64,000 nucleotides of DNA from Desulfobulbaceae bacterium (GTDB lineage: Bacteria > Desulfobacterota > Desulfobulbia > Desulfobulbales > Desulfocapsaceae). Shown piece after piece: positions 29,059-38,442 of the stretch. Both the position numbers and the translations under genes were made by a program. How positions within the stretch are numbered: position 1 is the first letter of the stretch; the number at the start of each line of letters is the position of its first letter. Under the pieces are notes generated by a model. The model was not told where the DNA came from. It made no database searches and saw only the letters and a program-made list of their open reading frames with translations. The DNA lies in NCBI GenBank assembly GCA_026988015.1, contig JALSMA010000017.1, positions 1 to 64,000 of the forward strand, read 5' to 3'.

Positions 29059-29919
29059 TTATCGGAGAAGACTGCGGAGTGCTGCAAGATTATCCCGGTC
29101 TTCCTGAAGATCCTTGCCCTTGGGAGTTTCAAGAGTCATGGGATGCTTTGCAAAACGCGGGTCATTGAGGAGATTTCTAAACGCTTCCAGACCGATTTCT
29201 CCCTGTCCGATGTGTTCGTGTCTGTCTACCCGGCTTCCCAGCCCTTTTCTTGAGTCATTGAGGTGGAAGAACAGTATCCGGTTAATGCCCACAACTCTGT
29301 CAAATTCTTCCATGGTGGCCTGGTATGTTTTCTTGGTGCGGATGTCGTATCCTGCAGCAAAGGTGTGGCAGGTGTCGATGCATACTCCGAGTCTATCAGA
29401 ATGCTGTGATCCCTCAATGATGGCGGCAAGCTCCTCAAACTGGCTGCCCAACCCTGTTCCCTGTCCAGCGGTATTTTCAAGAAGCAGCATCACCTGATTA
29501 TCTGCCTGGGAAAAGGCTTCGTCAAGGTTTTTGATGAACCTGCTGAGTCCGGCTTTTACGCCATCTCCTCCGTGGGATCCGGGATGCATGACCACCAGAG
29601 GGATATTCAACATTTCGCAGCGCTGCAATTCATCCACAAAGGCTGTAATGGATTTCTGCACCAGCTCCGGTTTTGCAGATGCCAGGTTGATCAGGTAGGA
29701 TGCGTGTGAGGCAATCGGCATATTTGGGTGCAGTTTCCAGGCTGCGCTAAAGAGTTGCTGTTCGTTTTCTGTCACTGTTGCTGGATTCCACTGCCTCTGG
29801 TTCCGGGTGAAAATCTGTAGAGCATCGCCGCCAACCTCGACTATTCTGTCAAAGGCGAGATGGATTCCTCCGACAACAGATTCATGGGCTCCTAATAGTA
29901 CCATTTTAGATCTCTCCAA
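29059..29919 (-). CDS. nfo: Deoxyribonuclease IV (endonuclease IV)
   Basis: GAHESVVGGIHLAFDR, LENTAGQGTGLGSQFEELAAII, LGVCIDTCHTFAAGYDI, HLNDSRKGLGSRVDRHEHIGQGEIG. Confidence 0.95.
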   Translation of the reverse strand: MERSKMVLLGAHESVVGGIHLAFDRIVEVGGDALQIFTRNQRQWNPATVTENEQQLFSAAWKLHPNMPIASHASYLINLASAKPELVQKSITAFVDELQRCEMLNIPLVVMHPGSHGGDGVKAGLSRFIKNLDEAFSQADNQVMLLLENTAGQGTGLGSQFEELAAIIEGSQHSDRLGVCIDTCHTFAAGYDIRTKKTYQATMEEFDRVVGINRILFFHLNDSRKGLGSRVDRHEHIGQGEIGLEAFRNLLNDPRFAKHPMTLETPKGKDLQEDRDNLAALRSLLR

Positions 29920-30005
29920 TGTGGGGCTTGATTTTTAGAAAATTTTCTTTATAATAGTCATTATCGTTTAACATATTCGATTCAGGAGAGAGAGGAAACA
30001 GAAAA

Positions 30006-30260
30006 ATGGCACTTGGAATGGCGGCAGCATCGGCGGTAGCACCCCGTTCGGCGGCGGCCCCTGTAGACAGAGGGTTCAAAGTGAACACCGAACCGCAGAA
30101 TATGCGGGTGGATGAGGCAGCACCCCGCCGGGCAGAAAAAAAGGCTCGCATGGAGCAGGCCCAGGCGCAGGCCAATCAGGTTGCCAAACGGGTCTTCGAT
30201 ATCCAGACTGTGGATGAAAAGGCTTGGGCTGACGCGACCAGGATTGACACCTATGCCTGA
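30006..30260 (+). CDS. Ala-rich small hypothetical protein (84 aa)
   Basis: ORF with purine-rich SD, divergent from nfo. Confidence 0.5.
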   Translation: MALGMAAASAVAPRSAAAPVDRGFKVNTEPQNMRVDEAAPRRAEKKARMEQAQAQANQVAKRVFDIQTVDEKAWADATRIDTYA

Positions 30261-30262
30261 TC

Positions 30263-32128
30263 CTATTCTGCTGGAACGGTTGTCCCGTCAGGGCTGTATA
30301 TTGTCGTCTTAAACTTCTCTATCTGTTCCCGGTAGTAAGCCCCTTCCGCTGGATCGGCAAAAAGGGCTTGTTTCTCTATCTCAATGGCCTTTTCCGGGAA
30401 CCCATTGGCCCAGTAGGCGGTGGCAAGGGTGTCCAGAACATGGCCTGCCGGGATCTGCAGGGCTGCAAGGCGGGCAAGACGCAGGGCCCGCTCTGGATCA
30501 CGCAGGGCAGGGTTGTCGCTTGTGAGCAGCAGCCAAGCCAGATTGTTGAGCAGTTTCGGGTTTGAGGGCTCCATTACCAGGGCCTTATCATAGGCGGCAA
30601 TGGCTTTTTTCTCCATTTTTTTATGCTGCATCAGATCCCCGGCTATCCCCAGCCATAATGCTTTGTCAGGTTCCCGCATCAGTTTCTGGTCGAGGATATA
30701 CTCTGTGTATTTTTCCTCATAACTTTGTTTCCATTGCTCAGCCGGCAGAATATTGTGACTGGTGGCAGCAAAGCCAATGATCACAACATAGGCGAGCAGA
30801 CTCAGCCACACTTTTCGATTATGGCGACTGATCCATGAGGGGTTTCGTTCACATTTTTTCAGAAAATCCACTCGCTGTCCTATTCCAAAATGGTGCCAGC
30901 TTGGTTGGTCGCGGATGTTTCCTGACAGGATTGCAATTTTCTCAAAGGCAGAGATAATGGCCTGGCTGTTGCCGATAGCTTTGATGACATGGAGGTCTGC
31001 CTGGCGTTCGAAATTTCTGATGAAATATCCAAACAGGAACCTGAAATACAGCACCAGGGCGATAAGGAGCATAATAGCCATCATCGCGGTGAGCATATTT
31101 TCTGCGCTGAGTCCGGTGATGCCAAGCAGGCTGTAGAAGCTGTCCCTAGAGAGAAGATAAAAGGTGAAGGGCTCAAGGGCGAACCCTGCAAGAACAGAAA
31201 ACCCTGAAATGATAAGAAGATAGAGTAGCATGTGTTTGTTCTTGATATGGCCGATTTCATGTGCCATTACACTGTCGAGCTCTGCCAGGTTGAGGTGTTC
31301 GAGCAGGGCGGGTGTTATCATTACATAGCGCAGTCCGGGGATGATCCCCATGACACCAGCGGTGATAATTCTGCCTTCAAAGAGTGGCCAGATGAATATT
31401 TTGGCGGAAAAACGCTGTTTTTTGAAGAAGTTCTGCAGGTGATCATGGAGCTCTCCTTCCGGAAACGGGGTGCAGCCCCAGAGCCTTCGTACCAGTGGTG
31501 GGAAAAATATCAGAATCAGAACCAGAAAAAGGATGAATGATGCATATTCACCGGGTTCTGAATGGAGAAAGGTCTTGAGACCGGGTAGGGGAAGCAGTGC
31601 CAGGAGGTCGTAACTGAGTGAAAGGAGGATCCAGGGGAGCACAATGGGCAGATTTGCCTTGGTATTGAATAGGAGAAAGGTCCTGTTGCTGTATCTGCGG
31701 CCAAAGATTGTTTCGTAGGCTGGGCGAGCATGGCGCCACATCAACAGTAAAAAGAGAAAAAAGAAAGCCAGGCCGCCAATGTTAACGAAAGATGGGAACA
31801 AACCATTCAGTGAGAGAGGGTTTATGTAATAGTGGAGGTCACATGAAAAAAGGATGAGTGAATAGCAGAGCAGTGCCAACATGGAGAGCTTTTTCTCTGT
31901 GCTGAAGTAGGTCCCGGAGCCATTTCTGTTGGCCCTGATGTAGAGCCGTTTAGCCACCCGGTCAAAAAAGAAAAGAATAATGGCAGAAATAGTCAGTGAG
32001 CCGAAAAAAGGGAGCAGCGGGGTATCTGTTCCGCTGGTCATGGTGAAGAGAAATATGGCTACAAGAAAGAAGAGTAGGTTATTATATATCATAAGGGCTG
32101 TTATATCGTGTATGGGCTTCTCTTTCAA
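30263..32128 (-). CDS. M48-family membrane metallopeptidase with TPR
   Basis: ELDSVMAHEIGHIKNKHM; multiple TM segments; C-terminal TPR-like repeats. Confidence 0.88.
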   Translation of the reverse strand: MKEKPIHDITALMIYNNLLFFLVAIFLFTMTSGTDTPLLPFFGSLTISAIILFFFDRVAKRLYIRANRNGSGTYFSTEKKLSMLALLCYSLILFSCDLHYYINPLSLNGLFPSFVNIGGLAFFFLFLLLMWRHARPAYETIFGRRYSNRTFLLFNTKANLPIVLPWILLSLSYDLLALLPLPGLKTFLHSEPGEYASFILFLVLILIFFPPLVRRLWGCTPFPEGELHDHLQNFFKKQRFSAKIFIWPLFEGRIITAGVMGIIPGLRYVMITPALLEHLNLAELDSVMAHEIGHIKNKHMLLYLLIISGFSVLAGFALEPFTFYLLSRDSFYSLLGITGLSAENMLTAMMAIMLLIALVLYFRFLFGYFIRNFERQADLHVIKAIGNSQAIISAFEKIAILSGNIRDQPSWHHFGIGQRVDFLKKCERNPSWISRHNRKVWLSLLAYVVIIGFAATSHNILPAEQWKQSYEEKYTEYILDQKLMREPDKALWLGIAGDLMQHKKMEKKAIAAYDKALVMEPSNPKLLNNLAWLLLTSDNPALRDPERALRLARLAALQIPAGHVLDTLATAYWANGFPEKAIEIEKQALFADPAEGAYYREQIEKFKTTIYSPDGTTVPAE

Positions 32129-32271
32129 TCAGGGAAACTACCGGAACGTAAATCTGCGCTGTCCTATTATGGTTCATGATGGAGTAATGAGAGGATTTCC
32201 TGATTTTATATGTTTAATTTGTTGACAATTTTTTTTTGCCGGTATAATATATCTGGTTTTGATGCCGGAAA

Positions 32272-32347
32272 GGGCGCATAGCTCAGTTGGTAGAGCCACC
32301 GGCTCATAACCGGTCGGTCGTAGGTTCAAGTCCTACTGCGCCCACCA
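32272..32347 (+). tRNA. tRNA-Met (CAT)
   Basis: GGGCGCATAGCTCAGTTGGTAGAGCCACCGGCTCATAACCGGTCGGTCGTAGGTTCAAGTCCTACTGCGCCCACCA cloverleaf with encoded CCA; TTGACA and TATAAT upstream. Confidence 0.95.
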
Positions 32348-32652
32348 TTTTAAATACAGAATCTGCACCAATGACCAGGTTCCTTGAATAGAATAAAATT
32401 TTTTCCAGACAGAGAGAGGCTGACGGCCTCATACCTCATACCAGTTTTTGCTGAAGCAGGCAAAGAATCCTGCTTTAGAAAGCCCGAAATCCAAAGGTAC
32501 AGCCCGAAAGGGATGTACCTTTTTTTATTGCCTGATTTTAGTGTATTAGAGATGCTCCACCAGGTCTTTCTTACAAGAAATCTCCTTTTGCTGACCAAGA
32601 TGTCAAGCAGACGTTCCTGTTTTGAGAACAGACTCTCAGGAGGAAGGGGATA

Positions 32653-33474
32653 ATGCAAGTCATGCTGGCTGATCTCCTTACTGAACTTGAACAGATAGTC
32701 CCCCGGGGCCTGGCTGAAAGTTGGGATAATGTGGGGCTGCTGGTTGGTGATGAGCAACGGGAGAGCCACTCATGGTTGCTGGGACTTGATCCTACCCTGT
32801 CCCTTCTTGAAGAGGCAATTTTTCTTGGTGTCGATACCCTGATTACGCATCATCCCTGCATCTTTCGTCCTCTCTCATTTGTTCATACAAACACTCCATC
32901 CGGAGTTTTTCTCGAAAAAGCCCTTGCCTGTAAGATCAATGTGATTGCCTGCCATACAAATTTCGACAGTGCCGCATCCGGAGTCAGTGATGCTTTGGCT
33001 GCTCTGCTGGATCTTGTTGATACTCGCGCGCTGCATCCTGTTGATTCCTCGGGTGCGGCTGGATTGGGTAGAATCGGAAAATATGTCAGCCCCCTTTCTT
33101 TTGGAACATTTATGGCTCGGGTTTTTGAGGCACTTGGCAGTGATACTGTACTGCTTGCCGGTAAGACCCCTGAGAATGTCCAGACCGTTGCCCTTTGTGG
33201 TGGCAGTGGCTCAGACCTGGCTGAAGACGCATATGCGTTGGGGGCAGATCTGTATCTTTCGGCTGAGATAAAACATTCTACAGCCCGCTGGGCCGAAGAT
33301 GCAGGATTCTGCATAATTGACGGGGGCCACTATGGCACTGAAAAACCTGCCATGGCTTTATTGAGAAACAAACTGGAAAACGTGGTTCGTGCCAGGAACT
33401 GGGATATAAAAATTTACGAGAGCAGTACTGAAAAGCCTGCCTTCACATTTATTAATAAGAATACTTTTTCATAA
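32653..33474 (+). CDS. NIF3-like / GTP cyclohydrolase I type 2 family
   Basis: LAESWDNVGLLVGD, DTLITHHPCIFRPL, ACHTNFDSA, DGGHYGTEKPAM. Confidence 0.88.
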   Translation: MQVMLADLLTELEQIVPRGLAESWDNVGLLVGDEQRESHSWLLGLDPTLSLLEEAIFLGVDTLITHHPCIFRPLSFVHTNTPSGVFLEKALACKINVIACHTNFDSAASGVSDALAALLDLVDTRALHPVDSSGAAGLGRIGKYVSPLSFGTFMARVFEALGSDTVLLAGKTPENVQTVALCGGSGSDLAEDAYALGADLYLSAEIKHSTARWAEDAGFCIIDGGHYGTEKPAMALLRNKLENVVRARNWDIKIYESSTEKPAFTFINKNTFS

Positions 33475-33502
33475 AATAGTACTTTACAACAGGAGATACA
33501 CC

Positions 33503-34264
33503 TTGAACGAAGAAATAGTCCAATTGACACTACTGCAGAGTATAGATCATGTGATTGACAGTATCGATTCGGAGATACAGGAAGAGCAGGATGCACTTGA
33601 TGCAAAAAATGGTGAGCTTGCTGACAGGGAATCAACCATCAGTGAACTTACCGGGAGAATCGAGAGTCTTGAAAAAGAGAGGCGTACTCTGGAAGTGGAA
33701 ATAGCCGATGAGATGGTCCATGTGAAAGATCGTCAGTCTAAAATGATGCAGGTTCAGACTGGTCGTGAGCAGACAGCTCTGTTAAAGGAGATCGAGGATG
33801 GTAAAAAGGGTGTAAAGGAGAAAGAGGAAAAAGTTGTGGCCATCATGGAAGAGGTGGAGCAGTTGACGGCCGAGATTGAAGAGAACAGAAATCTCTTTAA
33901 AGGTGAGACAGAGTTGCTTCAGGAAGAGACTGAAAAGGTCAAAAAAGCAATTGCTGCTATAAACAAAAAGAAGAAGACCCAGGAAAAGAAACGCGCCACT
34001 CAGGCCAAGAAGCTAAAGGTCCAGCTCCTGAAAAAGTATGATAATTTGCGAAAGCATCGTAATGGTCTCGGGGTTGTCAATGTCCTGGCCGGTGTCTGTC
34101 AGGGGTGCTTCATGGCCATTCCACCGCAGCAGTATAATCTTCTGCTTCGCGGTGAAGACCATTTTGATTGTCCGACCTGTCAGCGGATAATGTACCATGA
34201 ACCGGTGGAAGTGGCGGAAGAGCCAAAGAAGGCAAAGAAGAAAGCTGTTAAAAAGAAGAAATAA
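33503..34264 (+). CDS. Coiled-coil protein with C4 zinc ribbon
   Basis: Long coiled coil; CQGCFMAIPPQQYNLL...CPTCQRIMYH. Confidence 0.85.
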   Translation: MNEEIVQLTLLQSIDHVIDSIDSEIQEEQDALDAKNGELADRESTISELTGRIESLEKERRTLEVEIADEMVHVKDRQSKMMQVQTGREQTALLKEIEDGKKGVKEKEEKVVAIMEEVEQLTAEIEENRNLFKGETELLQEETEKVKKAIAAINKKKKTQEKKRATQAKKLKVQLLKKYDNLRKHRNGLGVVNVLAGVCQGCFMAIPPQQYNLLLRGEDHFDCPTCQRIMYHEPVEVAEEPKKAKKKAVKKKK

Positions 34265-34302
34265 TAGTTTTATTTTTGGCAGATTGCCGATAGTATCAAG
34301 AG

Positions 34303-34648
34303 TTAGAGTGGGTGCATGATCGCTCGGGTCTGAAGACTCGAGAGGAAAGTCCGAACTCCACAGGGCAGGATGGTTCGTAACGCGAACGTCGGGTGACCGG
34401 CGGAAAGTGCCACAGAAAATATACCGCCGTATTAAGTACGGTAAGGTTGAAATGGTGAGGTAAGAGCTCACCGCCCGTATGGTGACATGCGGGGCAGGGT
34501 AAACCCCATCCGGAGCAAGACCAAATAGGAAGATGTCCCACAGGCTGCCCGCCTGAAGTCTTCGGGTAGGTTGCAAGAGGTGTCGGGTGACCGGCATCCC
34601 AGTGAAATGATCATGATTGTACAGAATTCGGCTTACAGCCCACTCTAT
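34303..34648 (+). ncRNA. rnpB: RNase P RNA (type A)
   Basis: GAGGAAAGTCCGAACTCC, GGGTAAACCCCATCCGGAGCAAGACCAAATAGG; closing arms agagtggg/cccactct. Confidence 0.93.
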
Positions 34649-34702
34649 TTTTTAGTCAAATGTTCTGGTAGTCGACGACTCCCTCGTCGTTAATTATCCT
34701 CG

Positions 34703-35884
34703 ATGTCCTTCACAGCCGCTATAATTCCTGCCGCTGGCAGCGGAAGCAGGATGGGGCTGGACCATCCCAAACAGTACCATCATCTCTGCGGTGTTCCAAT
34801 ACTCATTCATACTGTTCGAGTTTTTGCAGGTACTTCCTGCATAGACAGGATAGTGGTGGTGGTACCGGAAGAGCGGGTTGGAAGCACCTCCAGTCTCTTT
34901 GCTGAGTACGGCTTGTTGTCAGATAGCCTTCAAGTCGTAGCCGGTGGAAAGCGGCGTCAGGATTCGGTGAAAGCAGGTCTTGATACTCTGGGGAAAGAGG
35001 TTGAAATTGTCCTTGTCCATGATGGGGCCCGCCCTCTGGTCAGTGAAAACCTGATTGGCAGTTGCTGCAGGGCTGCAAGTGTTTATGGCGCAGCCATTGC
35101 TGCCGTACCTGTGAAGGACACGTTAAAAAAGGCAGGGGGTGATGGGCATATTCTACACACGGTCGACCGGGAAAATCTATGGCAGGCCCAGACTCCCCAG
35201 GCAGTTTCATCTAGCGTCCTGCGTACTGCCTATGAGGCGGTTGGAGACAGGGATGTGACCGATGAAGCGTCTCTGCTGGAGCTTGCTGGTGTTGCGGTTC
35301 ATATGGTGGAAGGCTCTGAAACCAATATTAAAATAACAAGACTGGATGATCTGCTTGTAGCGGAAAAAATTATGGGAAAGAGTGAATCTTCTGTTGCTGC
35401 AATGCGGGTTGGACATGGCTATGACGCCCATCGCTTTGCCTCTGGTCGGGAGCTGGTTCTTGGTGGAGTAAAGATTCCATTTGACATGGGGCTTGCTGGA
35501 CATTCAGATGCGGATGTTTTGACCCATGCCTTTTGTGATGCGATTCTTGGCGCCCTGGGGCTTGGTGACATTGGTGCTCATTTTCCCGATTCTGATGAGA
35601 AGTTTGCAGGTATTTACTCAATCACCCTGCTTGAAAAGGTGATTAATTTGGCGGGGGAGCATGGGTTTCAGGTGGCCAATGGAGATGTTACCGTCGTTTG
35701 TGAAAAACCAAAATTATCTCCATTTATTAATGAGATGAAAACTATACTGGCCACAGCATGTAGTGTGGCTGTGGAGCAAATCAATGTCAAGGCAACTACC
35801 ACCGAGAAGATGGGTTTTACCGGTAGGATGGAAGGTATCAGCTGCCATGCTGTTGTCCTTCTGGAACAGAAGGGGATTGAGTAG
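34703..35884 (+). CDS. ispDF: Bifunctional IspD/IspF
   Basis: IspD AAIIPAAGSGSRMG; IspF RVGHGYDAHRFASGRELVLGGVKIPFDMGLAGHSDADVLTHAFCDAILGA. Confidence 0.95.
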   Translation: MSFTAAIIPAAGSGSRMGLDHPKQYHHLCGVPILIHTVRVFAGTSCIDRIVVVVPEERVGSTSSLFAEYGLLSDSLQVVAGGKRRQDSVKAGLDTLGKEVEIVLVHDGARPLVSENLIGSCCRAASVYGAAIAAVPVKDTLKKAGGDGHILHTVDRENLWQAQTPQAVSSSVLRTAYEAVGDRDVTDEASLLELAGVAVHMVEGSETNIKITRLDDLLVAEKIMGKSESSVAAMRVGHGYDAHRFASGRELVLGGVKIPFDMGLAGHSDADVLTHAFCDAILGALGLGDIGAHFPDSDEKFAGIYSITLLEKVINLAGEHGFQVANGDVTVVCEKPKLSPFINEMKTILATACSVAVEQINVKATTTEKMGFTGRMEGISCHAVVLLEQKGIE

Positions 35885-37027
35885 ATGGTGAGTTATTCCA
35901 TAAACAGAGAGCGGCTGGCGAGTACTTTCACCCGGCTCTGTGAGATTGACAGCCCCTCTCGTCGTGAAGGTCGTCTTGCCAAATATTTAAAGGCAGTTTT
36001 TACTGAGCTTGGGGCAGAGTCCGTTTTGGAAGACGATTCTGCATCCCAAACTGGCTCTGATTGCGGAAACCTGATTATTCGTTTTCCCGGAAATAGCAGC
36101 AGGGAACCAATGTTTTTTGCCTGTCACATGGACACGGTTGAACCGGGGCGTGGTGTTGAAGTGCTGCGGGTTGGCGACCTGTTTACCAGCCGAGGGGATA
36201 CCATTCTTGGCGGTGACGATAAGTCTGGCATTGCCGCTATTATAGAGATGATCCGGGTTCTTGCTGAAGATAATCTGAGCCATGGTCCAGTTGAGGTGCT
36301 GCTTACAACCTGTGAGGAGATCGGGCTGCTTGGTGCCAAGCATCTGGATCATGCTCTTTTGCAGGCTGAAAGCGGCTATGCTCTGGATTCAACGGGTATT
36401 GACAAGGTCATCGTGGGTGCTCCTGCTGCAAATCGGCTCAAGATCAAGGTGCATGGAATTGCCGCTCATGCCGGATTGAATCCGGAGCAGGGCGTGTCTG
36501 CTCTCTGCCTTGCGGCCCGTGCCATAGCGGATCTTCGTCTTGGCCGTCTTGATGAACAGTCCACAGCCAACTTTGGTTTGATTTACGGAGGTGTCGCGAC
36601 AAACATTGTTCCGGATCTGATCACTATTGAAGGAGAGGTTCGCTCTCACTCTGCTGCCAAGCTCAAGGATTATACCCGTGAAATAGAATCCACTTTCCAG
36701 AACGTGGTATGGGGATGGGCGGGGCAAATTGGCAAAGGCAGGCATCCTTCTGTTGATATTCACGTTGAGCAGGAGTATCCGGCACTGTTTCTTGAGGATG
36801 ATGATCCGGTGTTAGACAGGCTCCGCCGAGCAGGGGATCTGCTGGAACGGGAACTGCTTTTCCAGGTTGCAGGTGGTGGCTCGGATGCCAATATATTGAA
36901 CAGTTATGGTCTGAAAACCGCCATTGTGGCCACAGGTATGGAAAAAGTTCACACCTGTGACGAATGTCTTGATCTGAAAGACCTCACCATGCTGACGGAA
37001 TTGCTGCTGGCCACCGTAGTATCCTGA
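35885..37027 (+). CDS. M20-family (PepT-like) peptidase
   Basis: FACHMDTVEPG, TILGGDDKSGIAAI, TTCEEIGLLGAKHLD, GGGSDANI. Confidence 0.88.
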   Translation: MVSYSINRERLASTFTRLCEIDSPSRREGRLAKYLKAVFTELGAESVLEDDSASQTGSDCGNLIIRFPGNSSREPMFFACHMDTVEPGRGVEVLRVGDLFTSRGDTILGGDDKSGIAAIIEMIRVLAEDNLSHGPVEVLLTTCEEIGLLGAKHLDHALLQAESGYALDSTGIDKVIVGAPAANRLKIKVHGIAAHAGLNPEQGVSALCLAARAIADLRLGRLDEQSTANFGLIYGGVATNIVPDLITIEGEVRSHSAAKLKDYTREIESTFQNVVWGWAGQIGKGRHPSVDIHVEQEYPALFLEDDDPVLDRLRRAGDLLERELLFQVAGGGSDANILNSYGLKTAIVATGMEKVHTCDECLDLKDLTMLTELLLATVVS

Positions 37028-37098
37028 CTTTCCCTTGAAAAAACCAGTTATTCACTTGGGTTGCGGAGCCTTCAAGCGTTCATGGATTCAGGTGTTTT

Positions 37099-38151
37099 TT
37101 AGAGAAGTTCCACAGCTCCTGCTTCTCCAGCAATAATTTCACCGATCTCGGCAAAGGCAAGCCCATATCCAGAGTCTCTGAGGGTTTGCAGAATAGTATC
37201 GGTTGCTTCAGGAGGAGCCGCAATCAGCAGGCCCCCGGATGTCTGCGGGTCCACCAGTGCCATTTCAATGGTGTCGCATGTCCCTTCCCTGCAGTGCAGC
37301 CACTTGGAATAGAATTTACGGTTTGAGTAAGCCCCTTCAGGGATGATTCCCATGTTGATAAAATCGATACAGTCTGGAATCAGAGGGATTTTGTCCGCAT
37401 CGAGTCGGGCGCTGACACCAGATGCCAGTGCCATTTCATGGAGATGTCCAAGAAGGCCGAACCCTGTGATGTCGGTACAGGCATGCACTTCCCCCCCCTC
37501 CTCTATTGTCCGGGCCACAGCATCGGCAGGAGCGCGATTCAGGGTGGCCATGATCTCCGTTATTAATTTTTCTATGGCCGGGTCGGCAAGTTCTCCTTTA
37601 ATCGCTGTTGAGAGTATTCCAGTGCCTATGGGTTTGGTGAGAATCAGGTGGTCACCAACCTTTGCGCCACTGTTTAACAAAACCCTGTCCGGATGAACCG
37701 TTCCTGTGATGGAAAGGCCATATTTCAGTTCATCATCCTCCACCGAATGGCCGCCAACCAAAAGGGCACCAGCTTCTTCCACCTTGGAAAGTCCGCCCCT
37801 GATCACCTCTTTTATGACGTCCGCCTCCATGGTTTTGATGGGGCAGGCAAGGATGTTCATGGCAAGTAGTGGCTTGCCCCCCATGGCATACACGTCACTC
37901 AGGGCATTGGCTGCAGTTATCTGGCCAAAGTGATAGGGATCATCAACAATGGGAGTGAAAAAATCCAGAGTTTGAATAAGGGCTGTCTCGTCGTTAAGGC
38001 GATACACCCCAGCATCGTCGCAGGTTTCAGCGCCGACAATTAATCGGTCATCTTTGGGTAGTTTAATACCGCATAATATCTGGCTCAGGTCCCCTGGGCC
38101 GAGTTTTGCGGCTCAACCCGATGCTTTAACTGTTGAGGTAAGTTTTATCAT
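37099..38151 (-). CDS. selD: Selenide, water dikinase SelD with selenocysteine (TGA at 38113-38115)
   Basis: Reading through TGA: [55 protein letters not shown]...; ORF track truncated it to start at 38007. Confidence 0.92.
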
Positions 38152-38346
38152 TTTGCTGACCCGTGAAGGTGGTATTACTGCAGAATCTTTAATTGCTCCC
38201 ATGGAAGAAAGGCCACATTGTGGTAGTCTTCTGGAGGGTTCGAAAATCTGAGTAAATGGTTATAAAAAAAGAAAAACAGGACATAGGGCGCTTTATTGTT
38301 GAATTTCCCTGATACATATTATAAATCTTTCTATCAGATTTTGATA

Positions 38347-38393
38347 AAAGGCACAAAGATATTCGTTTTCTTTGTGCCTTTCCCCTTTTTTTA
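38347..38393 (+). terminator. Strong hairpin plus T-tract upstream of purF
   Basis: AAAGGCACAAAG...CTTTGTGCCTTTccccTTTTTTT. Confidence 0.75.
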
Positions 38394-38442
38394 AGAGTTT
38401 CGGCTTAGCTGTTTGTTTGTTCAAACAAAGGATGATAGTTTA

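Noticed and set aside
37099-38007. SelD pseudogene/truncation
   Set aside because: Upstream in-frame sequence through TGA matches the SelD N-terminus with Sec at the catalytic position.
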